Part shown: positions 1 to 6,407 of the stretch, one piece after another
Layout of the letters: each line of letters starts with the position of its first letter
How positions within the stretch are numbered: position 1 is the stretch's first letter
Source: Streptomyces catenulae
GTDB taxonomy: Bacteria; Actinomycetota; Actinomycetes; Streptomycetales; Streptomycetaceae
DNA: 64,000 nucleotides
Direction: 5' to 3'
NCBI RefSeq assembly: GCF_000718015.1
Contig: NZ_JODY01000011.1
Span: 81,242 to 145,241 of the forward strand
Program-made: the position numbers and the translations under genes
Notes under the pieces: generated by a model
Told to the model about the DNA's origin: nothing
Database searches by the model: none
Seen by the model: only the letters and a program-made list of their open reading frames with translations

Positions 1-601
1 CCGGAGGGGCGGGAGCGGCCTGCGGGGCCGGAGCGGGCGGGACGGGCGGTGCGGCCGGGGGTGCGGGGGTGGCGGCCGGGGCGGCGGGTGCCGTCGGTTC
101 CTCGACGGTGACGCCGAAGTCGGTGGCGATACCGGCGAGTCCGTTCGCATACCCCTGGCCGACGGCGCGGACCTTCCAGGCGCCGCCCCGGCGGTAGATC
201 TCGACGACGACCAGCGCGGTCTCCGGGCCGAGCCCGGACGGGGTGAAGGAGGCGAGGACGGCGCCGGTGTCGGCGTCGCGCACGGTGCCGGTCGGTTCCG
301 TACCGGCGAAGGTGGCGCCGGGGGCGTCCGGGCTCGCGGTGACGACGATCTTCTCGATCTCCGCGGGGATCGCCGTGGTGTCGACGGTGATGGCGTCGCC
401 GCCACCGGACGCCCCGGCGCCGTGGGTCACCCCGGGGCCGCCGCTGGGCTGGTTGTAGAAGACGAAGTCGTCGTCGGAACGCACCTTGCCTGCGGCGGTG
501 AGCAACAGGCCCGAGACGTCCAGCCGCACGGGGGCGGTGACGTCCACCGCCACCCGCGCGGCGCCGAGCGGGAGATTCGAGCCAGGAGTCATTGCGGTCA
601 T
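1..601 (-). CDS. TerD-family tellurium/stress protein, N-terminal part (C-terminus beyond window)
   Basis: Partial gene, 200 codons visible, entering from the left edge with its start inside the window. The N-terminus begins MTAMTPGSNLPLGAARVAVD and the first ~165 residues form a TerD domain (calcium-binding beta-sandwich family of the ter stress/tellurite systems), including the conserved DDDFVFYNQP and EIYRRGGAWKVRAVGQGY segments. After that comes an Ala/Pro linker, so the full protein is longer than the ~190-aa stand-alone TerD and probably carries a further domain, as Streptomyces TerD/TerA-type multi-domain proteins do. Start ATG at 601; an in-frame ATG at 592 is an alternative. No clear ribosome binding site is visible. 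Cytosolic. Family assignment is secure, the specific role is not. Confidence 0.85.
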   Translation of the reverse strand, partial: MTAMTPGSNLPLGAARVAVDVTAPVRLDVSGLLLTAAGKVRSDDDFVFYNQPSGGPGVTHGAGASGGGDAITVDTTAIPAEIEKIVVTASPDAPGATFAGTEPTGTVRDADTGAVLASFTPSGLGPETALVVVEIYRRGGAWKVRAVGQGYANGLAGIATDFGVTVEEPTAPAAPAATPAPPAAPPVPPAPAPQAAPAPP

Positions 602-697
602 GTCAGCAGTAACGAACGGCTCGCTTTTGCGGTTCCATTACCCGGCCCGTCCGGGGGCACGGCTCCGCGGATCCGCCCGGACGGGCCCGGGCGGTCG

Positions 698-970
698 TCA
701 GTGGCGCTCGCGGGAGTTGCCGAAGAGCAGCCGGTAGAGGATCAGCAGCACGAGGGAGCCGGCGATGGCCGCGACCCAGGTGGACAGGTCGAAGATGTCC
801 TTCGGTATGGGCCGGTCCAGGACCTTGACGGACAGCCAGCCGCCGACGAACGACCCGACGATGCCGGTGAGCGTGGTGCCCACCAGGCCGCCCGGGTCCC
901 GCCCCGGCAGCAGGATCTTGGCGATGACGCCCGCGATCAGCCCCAGGACGATCCAGCTGACGATACCCAT
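698..970 (-). CDS. GlsB/YeaQ/YmgE family small membrane protein
   Basis: 90 aa, three hydrophobic segments (about residues 3-22, 28-50 and 65-84) with the family signature GLIAGVIAKILLPG near the N-terminus and Gly-rich packing. Members are small stress-associated inner-membrane proteins, once called transglycosylase-associated, with no proven enzymatic activity. Start ATG at 970 was chosen because GAGGAA lies just upstream on this strand; the longer open frame upstream lacks coding character. A second member of the same family is encoded at 56418-56696, but that copy is shorter in its second half. Monocistronic; its neighbours do not suggest a pathway. Confidence 0.85.
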   Translation of the reverse strand: MGIVSWIVLGLIAGVIAKILLPGRDPGGLVGTTLTGIVGSFVGGWLSVKVLDRPIPKDIFDLSTWVAAIAGSLVLLILYRLLFGNSRERH

Positions 971-1124
971 GGTGTGTTTCCTCGTTCCTGCGCACCGTGG
1001 CGCCGGTGTGACGTGCGGATTCGGTATTTCTGACGTGTCGCCCTCAAGGACGCCGTGGAGGGGGTGCGAGTTCCCTCCGGCGGCGGATCGGAGGACGGAC
1101 CGCCCGACCGTACGCGGGTCGGGC

Positions 1125-1934
1125 TCAGTGCGGCCAGCGGGGCGGGTCGGTGCAGAACGCGCCGCCCAGATGGGCATGGGCCGGTTCGTCCGGATCCAGC
1201 TCCCCCTGGGCCGCGAGCAGCGCCGCCGCGTACGGCTCGGAGTCGTCCTGGGGTGCGTACCCCAGGGCGCGGGCGGTCGACAGGTCCCACCACAGGCGGG
1301 TGTTGGCGGACGAGGCGTAGGCGACGGTGTGGCCGACGTCCTCGGCGGTGAGGGCGGCGTGCAGCAGCCGGGCGCAGTCCGCCGGGCTCAGCCAGATCGA
1401 CAGCATCCGCACGCTGGTCGGCTCGGGGAAGCAGGAGCCGATGCGCAGTGAGACCGTCTCGATGCCGTGCCGGTCGTGGTAGAGGGAGGCGAGGTCCTCG
1501 CCGAACCCCTTGGACAGCCCGTAGAAGGTGTCGGGGCGGCGCGGGGTGTCGATCCCGATGGCGGCCGAACCGTCCGCCGGGCGCGGGGTGAAGCCGACGG
1601 CGTGGTTGGAGGAGGCGAAGACGACCCGGCGCACCCCCTCCTCGCGCGCCGCCTCGTAGAGCTGGTGGACGCCCTCGATGTTGGCCCGCAGGATCTGCTC
1701 GAACGACGCCTCCAGGGAGATCCCGGCGAGGTGGATGATCGCGTCGGCGCCGCGGACCGCCGCGCGCAGCGCCTCGCGGTCGGCGAGCGGTGCGGTGATC
1801 GCGTCGGGGGCGTCCGGCACCGGCCGCTCGTCGAAGAGGCGCAGCCGGTAGCCGTACGGGGGCAGCAGTCCGCGCATCAGGGTGCCGAGGCCGCCTGCGG
1901 CGCCGGTGAGCAGGACGGTGCGGGGTGCGGGCAT
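1125..1934 (-). CDS. udh: Uronate dehydrogenase (NAD-dependent, extended SDR)
   Basis: 269 aa. Oxidises D-galacturonate or D-glucuronate to the aldarolactone with NAD+. Rossmann motif GAAGGLG at residues 11-17, catalytic YGLSK (Tyr138, Lys142), the ASSNHAVGF segment and the RPD-YGLSKGFGEDLAS stretch typical of bacterial uronate dehydrogenases; length matches the ~265-aa family. Start ATG at 1934 is preceded by GGAGGAT. Divergent from the 5-dehydro-4-deoxyglucarate dehydratase at 2261, with repeated operator-like sites between them, so it very likely supplies hexarate to that enzyme's pathway. A generic NAD-dependent epimerase is the alternative, less likely given the motif fit and context. 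Confidence 0.8.
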   Translation of the reverse strand: MPAPRTVLLTGAAGGLGTLMRGLLPPYGYRLRLFDERPVPDAPDAITAPLADREALRAAVRGADAIIHLAGISLEASFEQILRANIEGVHQLYEAAREEGVRRVVFASSNHAVGFTPRPADGSAAIGIDTPRRPDTFYGLSKGFGEDLASLYHDRHGIETVSLRIGSCFPEPTSVRMLSIWLSPADCARLLHAALTAEDVGHTVAYASSANTRLWWDLSTARALGYAPQDDSEPYAAALLAAQGELDPDEPAHAHLGGAFCTDPPRWPH

Positions 1935-1991
1935 GGGCGATCCTCCGGCGGAACGGCGCGGCCCCGGAACGCCGACACACACGGACGGGGT

Positions 1992-2161
1992 TCAGAGGTG
2001 TGGACACGATCGTCAGCACCGTAGGGAGCGTGCTCAGCGGCGGTCAATACGCCGACGAGGGCGGCGTGTTCGGTGTGCGCGCGGGACCCTTGACCGGCGG
2101 CTGGGCGCTGCTCTAGCGTGGCGCCGTTCAGAGATGTGGACACTGGTCAGAGACGTGCACG
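1992..2161. promoter_or_regulatory. Divergent control region with three TCAGAG(N)YGTGSAC repeats
   Basis: The 326-bp gap between udh and the dehydratase holds three directly repeated 14-mers: TCAGAGGTGTGGAC at 1992-2005, TCAGAGATGTGGAC at 2128-2141 and TCAGAGACGTGCAC at 2148-2161. The last two are exactly 20 bp apart (two helical turns). Each contains a palindromic core (GTGTGGACAC in the first, CGTGCACG in the third). This is the pattern of operators for a divergent promoter; the cognate regulator is not identified, the IclR protein at 5517-6287 being one candidate and a GntR-type regulator elsewhere another. The repeats are seen directly; the regulatory role is inferred. Confidence 0.55.
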
Positions 2162-2260
2162 ACGGGTGGTGACCGCCGTGCGTCCGCGGCCGGATCCGCA
2201 GTCCGCCGGTGCCGCGGGAGCCTCCGCGCCGCGGTACGCACCGCACGCCAGGGAGAGCCC

Positions 2261-3235
2261 GTGACCTCAGCCTCGCCGCTCGCCGACCGCCTCGACGGAG
2301 TGCTGTTCTTCCCCGTGACCCCCTACGCGCCCGACGGCACGGTGGATCTGGACGCCTACCGCGCCCATGTGCGGCGCGGCGTCGACGCCGGGGCGGGCGC
2401 CGTCTTCGCCTGCTGCGGCACCGGGGAGTTCCACGCCCTGACGCCGGAGGAGTTCGCGGCGTGCGTCGGCGTGGCCGTCGAGGAGACCGCGGGGCGGGTG
2501 CCGGTGGTCGCCGGGGCGGGCTACGGCACGGCGCTCGCCGCCCACTTCGCCCGCCTCGCCCACGAACGCGGCGCCGACGGACTGCTCGCCATGCCGCCCT
2601 ACCTCGTCCACGCCGGTCAGCAGGGGCTGCTCCGCCACTACCGGGCGCTGGCCGCCGCCACCGAACTGCCGGTCGTCGTCTACCAGCGGGACAACGCCGT
2701 CTTCACCCCGGAGACCGTCGTCGCGCTCGCCCGCACCCCCGGCGTCATCGGCCTCAAGGACGGGCTGGGCGACCTCGATCTGCTCCAGCGCATCATCAGC
2801 GCCGTCCGCACCGAGGCCCCCGGCGCCGACTTCCTCTACTTCAACGGGCTGCCCACCGCCGAACTCACCGGCCCCGCCTATCTGGGTCTGGGCGTGCGCC
2901 TGTACTCCTCCGCCGTCTTCGCCTTCGCCCCCGAGATCGCCCTCGCCTTCCACCGGGCGCTCACCACCGGCGACCGGGCCACCGTCGACCGGCTGACGGA
3001 CGGCTTCTACCGCCCCCTCGTCGACCTGCGCAACCAGGGGCACGGCTACGCGGTCTCGCTCATCAAGGCGGGTGTCCGGCTGCGCGGTCTGGACGCGGGC
3101 GAGGTCCGGCCGCCGCTCGCCCCGCCGGACCCCCGGCACGTCGAGGAGCTGCGCGCCCTGCTCGACCACGGGCTCACCCTGCTGCCCGGCGGCAGCGACG
3201 GCGCGAACGGCGCGGCGGACGGGGCCCGCGCCTGA
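2261..3235 (+). CDS. kdgD: 5-dehydro-4-deoxyglucarate dehydratase (DapA/NAL superfamily)
   Basis: 324 aa, GTG start. Decarboxylating dehydratase that converts 5-keto-4-deoxy-D-glucarate to 2,5-dioxopentanoate in aldarate catabolism. TIM-barrel DHDPS fold: carboxylate-binding GTGEF at residues 53-57, Tyr141 in VVVYQRDN, Schiff-base Lys166 in VIGLKDGLGD. The LFFPVTPY start, GLKDGLGDL and YSSAVFAF segments fit this subfamily better than DapA or N-acetylneuraminate lyase. Its TGA overlaps the ATG of the next gene by one base, implying translational coupling. Divergent from uronate dehydrogenase and in the same locus as the dioxovalerate dehydrogenase at 6408, which would take its product to 2-oxoglutarate. 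Confidence 0.85.
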   Translation: MTSASPLADRLDGVLFFPVTPYAPDGTVDLDAYRAHVRRGVDAGAGAVFACCGTGEFHALTPEEFAACVGVAVEETAGRVPVVAGAGYGTALAAHFARLAHERGADGLLAMPPYLVHAGQQGLLRHYRALAAATELPVVVYQRDNAVFTPETVVALARTPGVIGLKDGLGDLDLLQRIISAVRTEAPGADFLYFNGLPTAELTGPAYLGLGVRLYSSAVFAFAPEIALAFHRALTTGDRATVDRLTDGFYRPLVDLRNQGHGYAVSLIKAGVRLRGLDAGEVRPPLAPPDPRHVEELRALLDHGLTLLPGGSDGANGAADGARA

Positions 3236-4443
3236 TGCGCGCCGCCGCCTTCCTCTACCCCTGGGACGTGGTCGGCGACCCGGAGGCCGCACCCCGCCTC
3301 GCCGACCTGGGCATCCGTCAGGTCACCCTGGCCGCCGCCTACCACTCCACCCGCGCCCTGACCCCGCGCCACCCGCGCCACCGCGTGGTCACCGCCCGCC
3401 GCTCCGCCGTCCTCTACCCGCCCGACCCGCGGCGCTGGGCGGGCCGGGCGCTGCGCCCCGCCGTCCAGGACTGGATGCCGGGCCCCGACCCGTACGGGGA
3501 GGCCGCGGCGGCGCTGGCGGACGCCGGGATCGAGGTGCACAGCTGGGTGGTCCTCGCCCACAACTCCCGGCTGGGCGAGGAGCATCCGGACACCTCCGTC
3601 CGCAACGCCTACGGCGACCGCTACCCCTGGGCGCCGTGCATCGCCCGCCCCGAGGTCCGCGACCACCTCGTCACCCTCGCCGCCGAGGCCGCCGTACGGC
3701 CCGGGGCGCACGGCACCGAGCTGGAGTCCTGCGGCTGGTACGGCATGGCCCATCTGCACGCCCACGACAAGGTCGGCGGCGTACCGCTGTCCGGCGCCGC
3801 GCAGTACCTGATGTCGCTCTGCTTCTGTACGGAGTGCCGCCGCGGGTACGCCGGACTCGGGGCGGGCGCCGACGAACTGGGCGCGGCGGTGCGGCGGGCG
3901 CTGGAGCCGGTGTGGGCCGGGGCGGCGGCGCCCGCCGCGGCGGACCGGGCGGGGGAGTGGGCCGCCGTCGAGACGCTGCTCGGCGCCGACCGGGCGGCCG
4001 TGGTGCGGGCCTGGCGGGCGCGGGCGGCCGGGGGGCTGCGGCGCGCCGCGGTCGCCGCCGTCCGGGAGGCCGCCACCCCCGGCTTCCGGGTGCTGCTCCA
4101 CGCCGACCCGGCCGCCCACCGCTGCGGCGCCAACGTGGGCACCGACCCGGCGGGGGTGTTCGGGTACGCCGACGGTGTGGTGGTGCCGTGCGGCCCGGAC
4201 CCGGCGCAGCGGGAGGGCGCGCTGACACCGTTCGCCGCGGCGCCGGACGCGGCCGGTGGCGTCCTCGCCGCCAACTTCACCGTCGTCTCCGGCATGGGCG
4301 GCAGCCCCGGAACCCTCGCCGCGGACGCCGCCCACGCCGCCGCGCTGGGCGCCGGGGAGCTACGGCTCTACCACGCGGGCCTGGCGAGCGACCGGGATCT
4401 GACGGCCGTCGGCACCGCCCTGGCCGCTCTGGGCGCGCGCTGA
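3235..4443 (+). CDS. Conserved protein of unknown function, probable TIM-barrel glycoside-hydrolase-like
   Basis: 402 aa, not recognised with confidence. It is Ala-rich and soluble, with no signal peptide or membrane segment. Features seen: an N-terminal AAAFLYPWDVVGD strand-loop, an acidic/aromatic core LESCGWYGMAHLHAH (about residues 162-176), and a compact CFCTECRRGY cysteine motif (about 198-207), a pattern I associate with some uncharacterised glycoside-hydrolase-like barrels. The C-terminal third holds strand-loop repeats ending in ANFTVVSGMGG. ATG at 3235 overlaps the stop of the upstream dehydratase, so the two are co-translated and it probably acts on a uronate- or aldarate-linked substrate. 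No function is claimed beyond that context. Confidence 0.75.
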   Translation: MRAAAFLYPWDVVGDPEAAPRLADLGIRQVTLAAAYHSTRALTPRHPRHRVVTARRSAVLYPPDPRRWAGRALRPAVQDWMPGPDPYGEAAAALADAGIEVHSWVVLAHNSRLGEEHPDTSVRNAYGDRYPWAPCIARPEVRDHLVTLAAEAAVRPGAHGTELESCGWYGMAHLHAHDKVGGVPLSGAAQYLMSLCFCTECRRGYAGLGAGADELGAAVRRALEPVWAGAAAPAAADRAGEWAAVETLLGADRAAVVRAWRARAAGGLRRAAVAAVREAATPGFRVLLHADPAAHRCGANVGTDPAGVFGYADGVVVPCGPDPAQREGALTPFAAAPDAAGGVLAANFTVVSGMGGSPGTLAADAAHAAALGAGELRLYHAGLASDRDLTAVGTALAALGAR

Positions 4444-4455
4444 CGAACGGCTGGA

Positions 4456-4483
4456 CCGGGGCGGCTCCCGCGGGCCGCCCCGG
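4456..4483 (+). terminator. Hairpin terminator after the dehydratase operon
   Basis: Perfect 10-bp inverted repeat CCGGGGCGGC (4456-4465) and GCCGCCCCGG (4474-4483) with an 8-nt loop, 12 bp after the stop of the 402-aa gene. No T-run follows, as is common in Streptomyces. It also faces the convergent sortase-like gene. Confidence 0.55.
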
Positions 4484-4508
4484 CCGTCTGTGGCCCCCCT
4501 GGGGGTGG

Positions 4509-5129
4509 CTATCCGGCGCCGGTGAGACGGTCGGACACGACGCCGCGCTCCGTGTCCCCGCAGGTCAGCAGGGGGAGTTCCGGCCGGGCGGCGTCGTGGG
4601 GGAGGTCGCCGAGGACGGTGTCCCGCTCCGGGGACCCGGCCGCGTCGACGGTGAGGAGGGTGGTGCGGCCGTCCGCGCGGCGCACCGCGACGGTGCTGAC
4701 CGGCGGCAGCGCGGCCGGTCCGCGGAAGGCGGCGGGCCCGGTGGCGGCTGCGCCCGGGCAGCCGGGCGGGACGCCGTCGCGGTACCGGCCCGCCGCTGCG
4801 GGCAGGCCGACGGACGGCGTCCGGAGCGCGCCGTGGGTGTCGGGAGCAGGGCCGGTCCCGGACGGCGGGGCGTCGGATCCGGCCGCCGGTATCCGGAGGC
4901 GGACCGGCGGGGAGGACCGCGGTGCGGGCGGGGCGGCGTCCCGGGCCGCGGTGCGCGCCGCCGGGCCGCCGGACCCCAGGGCGGCGGGCGGTCGCTGCGG
5001 TGCGGTGGCCCGGGCGCCGACGGCTATCAGCCACCCTCCGGCCCCCACCGCGGCCAGCGCCAGCACCACCGCGCCGTTGCCCGTCCCACGTCGTCGTCTG
5101 CCCGGTACGGTGCCGGGCGCGCCGGGCAT
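4509..5129 (-). CDS. Degenerate class F sortase-like protein (catalytic His absent; possibly a decaying gene)
   Basis: 206 aa from ATG 5129. One membrane segment at residues 20-38, a Pro/Ala linker, then a recognisable actinobacterial class F sortase scaffold: VRLRIPAAGSDAPP (76-89), GRYRDGVPPG (114-123), VAVRRADGRTTLLTVDAA (147-164) and RPELPLLTCGD with the nucleophile-position Cys190. The AGH segment carrying the catalytic histidine is replaced by GAAATGPAAF (126-135), and the C-terminal end is shortened, with Arg201 the only candidate for the catalytic arginine. ATG 5129 has no good ribosome binding site, while a strong GGAGG-GTG start at 5220 lies in another frame. Either a sortase-derived protein with a new role or a frameshifted remnant; transpeptidase activity is unlikely. 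Confidence 0.55.
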   Translation of the reverse strand: MPGAPGTVPGRRRRGTGNGAVVLALAAVGAGGWLIAVGARATAPQRPPAALGSGGPAARTAARDAAPPAPRSSPPVRLRIPAAGSDAPPSGTGPAPDTHGALRTPSVGLPAAAGRYRDGVPPGCPGAAATGPAAFRGPAALPPVSTVAVRRADGRTTLLTVDAAGSPERDTVLGDLPHDAARPELPLLTCGDTERGVVSDRLTGAG

Positions 5130-5130
5130 C

Positions 5131-5220
5131 TCAGGCCCGCCCGGCGGCGCGGCGAAGCGGCCCGCGGGCGCCGGTGGGGCGCCGCGGGGCGACGCCTGGG
5201 GACGGGCGGCTGGCGAACAC
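5131..5220 (-). CDS. Possible short upstream ORF or displaced start of the sortase-like gene
   Basis: GTG at 5220 has an ideal GGAGG at 6-nt spacing and opens a 29-codon frame that stops at 5131, leaving one base before the ATG of the sortase-like gene (5129). The sortase frame itself stays open upstream of 5129 and encodes a Pro/Ala-rich stretch typical of sortase N-termini, but has no start codon there. So the real start may be 5220 followed by a frameshift, or this may be a leader coupled by reinitiation. Both readings are inference. Confidence 0.3.
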   Translation of the reverse strand: MFASRPSPGVAPRRPTGARGPLRRAAGRA

Positions 5221-5516
5221 GACGAACCTCCGTGAGGTACGGACGCGGCGCCCGTGCGCCGCCGGAACGTCGGGTTCCGTACCTGCTCACTCCGAGATAA
5301 ACCGCCCGGCGCGCCGCGAGCCTGCTGACGTCATGTCAGAACGCTCCCGGCCGACCGGCCCGCCGCCCGACCGGATCGCGATCTTCGCAGGTCGGACGGT
5401 GTGTCAACGGCGTGTCGGGGTCGTCCGGGCCACGCTGGGGTGAACGGGTGAGCCGCCACGGCCCGCCCGCCGCTCCGCCCGCAGGTGGCACGGCGTGGCG
5501 CGGTGCGCGGCGGCGG
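5221..5516. other. Intergenic region between sortase-like gene and IclR gene
   Basis: About 300 bp without a credible gene. It contains the ribosome binding site of the frame starting at 5220 (CCTCC on the plus strand at 5228-5232), a TGACGTCA palindrome near 5326-5333, and otherwise non-repetitive high-GC sequence. No promoter is clear enough to call. Confidence 0.4.
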
Positions 5517-6287
5517 TCAGAGCCGACGGGTCGCCAGCAGCAGCCGGTCACGGGCGTCGAAGAGGGTGTCCTTGAGCAGCTGCTCGTGATCGGGCGTCAG
5601 CCGCGCCACCGGCACCGAGCAGCTGATCGCGTCGCGCGCCGGGGTGCGGTAGGGGATCGCCACGCCGAAGCACCGCAGCCCCAGCGTGTTCTCCTCGCGG
5701 TCGACCGCGTACCCCTGCTCGCGGACCGTGTGCAGCTCCTCGATCAGCTGCTCGCGGTCGGTGAGCGTGTGCTCGGTCAGCGCCGCCAGCTTCGCCGGGA
5801 GCAGCTCGCGCACCTGCTCGTCCGAGTAGGTGGCCAGCAGCGCCTTGCCGAGCGAGGTGGAGTGCGCGGGCAGCCGCCGCCCCACCCGGGTGAACGGCCG
5901 CAGATAGTGCTGGGACTGACGGGTCGCGAGATAGACGACGTTGACGCCGTCCAGCCGGGCGAGGTGGATGGTCTCGGTGGTGTCGTCCGAGAGCCGGTCC
6001 AGCGTCGGCCGGGCCGCCGCGACCACGTCGTCACCGTCGATGTACGAGGTCCCGACGAGCAGCGCCCGCACCCCGATGCCGTACCGCGTACCGGTCGCGT
6101 CGGTCTCCACCCAGCCCAGCTCGACGAGGGTGCGCAGCAGCATGTACAGACTGGACTTGGGATAGCCGACGGCTTCCTGGACGGCGGCGAGGCTGTGCAT
6201 ACCGGGGCGGCCCGCGAAGTACTCCAGCAGCTCCACCGTCCGTACCGCGGACTTGACCTGCGCTCCACCCGTCTCCGCAGCTGACAT
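5517..6287 (-). CDS. IclR-family transcriptional regulator of the hexarate locus
   Basis: 256 aa. N-terminal winged helix-turn-helix (about residues 10-70: SAVRTVELLEYFA, HSLAAVQEAVGYPKSSLYMLLRTL) followed by the IclR effector-binding domain (about 85-250) with LPAHSTSLGKALLA, the C-terminal LGLRCFGVAIPYR and ISCSVPVARLT. Start ATG at 6287 was chosen because the protein begins there with MSAAETGG, and the upstream extension is non-coding in character. Divergent from the dioxovalerate dehydrogenase, with a 30-bp inverted repeat in the gap; IclR members commonly regulate such divergent catabolic genes and their own expression. The ligand is probably a uronate, aldarate or keto-acid intermediate (inference from neighbours). 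Confidence 0.9.
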   Translation of the reverse strand: MSAAETGGAQVKSAVRTVELLEYFAGRPGMHSLAAVQEAVGYPKSSLYMLLRTLVELGWVETDATGTRYGIGVRALLVGTSYIDGDDVVAAARPTLDRLSDDTTETIHLARLDGVNVVYLATRQSQHYLRPFTRVGRRLPAHSTSLGKALLATYSDEQVRELLPAKLAALTEHTLTDREQLIEELHTVREQGYAVDREENTLGLRCFGVAIPYRTPARDAISCSVPVARLTPDHEQLLKDTLFDARDRLLLATRRL

Positions 6288-6292
6288 CGCCC

Positions 6293-6322
6293 TTGACCCC
6301 TCTGATCGGCCCGCCCTAGAGT
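6293..6322 (+). promoter_or_regulatory. Candidate sigma-70-type promoter for the dioxovalerate dehydrogenase
   Basis: TTGACC at 6293-6298 and TAGAGT at 6317-6322 with 18-bp spacing; predicted transcription start near 6329, upstream of the 6342-6371 palindrome, which would place that operator in the early transcribed region. Confidence 0.5.
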
Positions 6323-6341
6323 CCCAGGGATTCAGCATCCG

Positions 6342-6371
6342 GGACGCCGTTCACCATATCGAACGGCGTCC
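6342..6371. promoter_or_regulatory. 30-bp palindromic operator, probable IclR site
   Basis: Perfect 11-bp arms GGACGCCGTTC (6342-6352) and GAACGGCGTCC (6361-6371) around an 8-bp AT-richer centre ACCATATC. It lies between the divergent IclR regulator and aldehyde dehydrogenase genes. Size, symmetry and position fit an IclR-family operator; which protein binds is inferred. Confidence 0.65.
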
Positions 6372-6407
6372 GGCCTGCGGCAAGAGCGCGCTCGGGAGGA
6401 ATGCACG

